From contig OV121086.1 in assembly GCA_921293015.1 (NCBI GenBank), positions 47,943,402 to 48,007,401 on the forward strand: DNA of 64,000 nt. Reading direction: 5' to 3'. The translations under genes were made by a program, and so were the position numbers. The DNA comes from Phorcus lineatus (taxonomy: Eukaryota > Mollusca > Gastropoda > Trochida > Trochidae). The notes under the pieces were generated by a model, which saw only the letters and a list, made by a program, of their open reading frames with translations, was not told the origin of the DNA and searched no databases. Shown here piece by piece: positions 62,241 through 64,000 of the stretch (position 1 is its first letter; the number at the start of each line of letters is the position of its first letter).

Positions 62241-62863
62241 TTTCGTCTGCTTATTCCGTAACACGAAAAGTGAAAATGAAAATGAATTCTTAGCGCATCT
62301 TTGAATTCATGTGCAAATGAAACAATTCCTTTAACGTCAACTGATATGCCTCAGTTGCGTTTGGGCGATATGCTTTTATTGTTTCCATTCGTTACATTAG
62401 GATAAAACATTAAAACGTTATATTTAGTCAAAAGTTATATCAGAATACGTAAAGCTTTGGGTGTGTACTTTCCTTTGTACTTAAGTTTATATTCACGATG
62501 TATTTGATTTCATTACAATTTTCGCCCAAACTCTTAACTACATACATTGATCCTTTAAACCTTATAAACCTTGTTCAATGGTCGACATGTAGCAGCAAAA
62601 CAGAGGAAACCTTGCATGACGTCTGATGAAGATGTTTCAAGAAAAAGGCTAAAAGATCGTTTGAGCTTGTGTTGAGATCAAAGTAATCTTTTACGCTAAC
62701 GGCAATCATTTCCTTCATTAGCACCATTTAGAAAAAAACCCCAGAAAATAAACCGTGGGATATCATGTTTTGTTACCTTTAATCTATCGAAAGTCAAATC
62801 TCTTTATTTGTGAAACCAAGCTGATTGGCATTGTTAGGATCAATATGAAACACGCATCCCTTG
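62241..62863. other. No supported feature
   Basis: AT-rich flank of the Tc1 relic. Its right terminal repeat should lie within the first few hundred bases but is not recognisable by eye. Confidence 0.4.
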
Positions 62864-62887
62864 CCCCCCCCCCCCCCCCCCCCCCCC
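62864..62887. repeat. Poly(C) tract, 24 bases
   Basis: Twenty-four consecutive C in an AT-rich setting; the minus strand has G24, able to form G-quadruplexes. The frame at 62755-62949 runs through it as a proline run and is not a gene. Length may be uncertain because such runs are error-prone in sequencing. Confidence 0.95.
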
Positions 62888-64000
62888 ACGACGCTCTAGC
62901 TTCCACATGGGTACGAAAAACACTGAGACTTCTGAAATATTTAGTTTAAAAAACATTTCCGCTAGTCTTCATATTCAGTCCAGTATTTCCTGCAGACATC
63001 ACATTTGTAGTACTCTATTTCTCTCCTATGAATGTCATTCGCATAGAACACAATGGAAAATGTTAAACATTAACCAAGGTAAACGAAATGCGCAAACCAT
63101 CTCCAAACGTCATCTTCACTTGTGATCATGACATTGCCTGCTGCGAAGGAAACAGATTTGCTATTTTCCTGTCGAAGATATCTCTGTTTAAGCCGGAAGT
63201 GTTAAGAGCTTGATGGTTCTAGTGTGCCAAAGTCATGAGAGTCCAAGTGTACTGAAAGCACTATTTAGGTAAAATCGTAAATCATTTGATTTTTTCAAAA
63301 ACGTAAGTGATATCCTCGCATACATGACACCAGGACAATTCTTAATTTTCGTATACTTATATTACTTCGAAAAGAGATAAACAGTTTTCCTTACATGTAT
63401 AAACGAGTGAATGGTTCATCTTCAAATAAGTATTAACGAGTTAGGGTCCATTATCTTCCCCAAATTAGAAGAAAATACTATCACATAAAATAGAGTTTAG
63501 TTATCAAACAGCAAACATGATATATTGGCATATAATTGGCGAGTTTCAATTTGGCGATAATTCATTATGAGTTACTGCCCCGGCGCTAACATTATGACGT
63601 CCTTATCGTATCAAAAACCGTTATGTTGCTTAGCCATTAGATCAAAGAACTATAAATTCAAAGGTAAACATGAAATTCTAGGGACAGTACTCTGTCAGTT
63701 TGTCCTTCCCAAATATTCAAAGCCTGTCAAACACAGTTTCCAATCATTCCCCTCCGAATTGTTTCGCCATACACAAAGAAGACGCATGATACGTTTCTTC
63801 CCATATCATTCCGGGTTTAAGATGTTAATAAATGCTGTGTTATGATGACTTGTGACATATTTGTGGAAACGAAAGTAGGCTAATATCAAAATCGATAAAT
63901 TCAATTATACAAGATCATTAAGTTGGGGAACCTGTTATGTTTTATAAACCTGCAAAAGTCATAATTTTAATGTATTTATTGCATTCGAGATGAGAAACAC
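62888..64000. other. No supported gene
   Basis: Plus frames at 62907-63125 and 63567-63845 (92 codons) are within chance length. The second lies in a slightly GC-richer patch with Cys/Pro near its start but has no splice or promoter support. Confidence 0.4.

Noticed and set aside
63567-63845. 92-codon plus-strand frame near the right edge
   Set aside because: Within chance length and without splice or promoter evidence.
1-64000. CRISPR arrays, rRNA genes or bacterial operons
   Set aside because: No regularly spaced identical repeats, no rRNA-like sequence and no ribosome-binding-site/ORF organisation.

Overview
The window looks like about 64 kb of an animal nuclear genome. By eye it is strongly AT-rich, roughly one third G+C. 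It has no bacterial-style operons and few long open frames. Coding-like pieces are short islands bounded by GT..AG splice signals, often with TATA boxes, and simple and interspersed repeats are plentiful. The repeats (a decayed Tc1-like transposase, short elements that look Penelope-like, a MITE ending GGGCCCGTTC, a tandem satellite built on GGAAGTCAAAAACTATT, and a tail reading GATAGGACATTAAACCC followed by CATT/ACTC units) resemble those I know from marine invertebrates, most of all molluscs and perhaps a gastropod. That placement is an inference; no ribosomal RNA or conserved gene here fixes the species.

Layout. 0-8 kb is mostly featureless, with a GC-richer promoter-like island near 2.6 kb and a broken Thr-rich/Cys-rich coding fragment at 3.9-4.3 kb. 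8.3-12.7 kb holds three copies of one dispersed repeat, two of them joined to a GGCTGCT minisatellite. Between them, at 9.3-10.5 kb, lies a plus-strand coding-like cluster with two TATA boxes and short or interrupted frames. At 17.4-18.9 kb a minus-strand gene start encodes a textbook signal peptide, followed by a possible second exon. 19.2-20 kb is a GC-richer island with clustered E-boxes, and plus-strand exon candidates lie at 19.3 and 24.0 kb. At 28.3 kb and 49.1 kb sit two inverted-repeat retro-insertions of one family, each inside its own target-site duplication. At 32.1-33.2 kb two gene starts point away from each other. The longest open frame, at 41.2-41.8 kb on the minus strand, is probably the 3' exon of a secreted or cell-surface protein; a strongly spliced small exon at 58.6 kb is in matching phase. 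44.8 kb is a long TC microsatellite, 49.5-49.9 kb a decayed satellite, 61.3-62.2 kb the Tc1 relic and 62.9 kb a 24-base poly(C).

No complete gene can be assembled from sequence alone. I recognise no protein family with confidence except the Tc1-like transposase. Exon calls rest on splice signals, frame and composition, and some conflict in strand, so not all can be right. Most of the window is best read as introns and intergenic DNA in which retroelement debris, including possible hammerhead-ribozyme remnants, is the most distinctive content.
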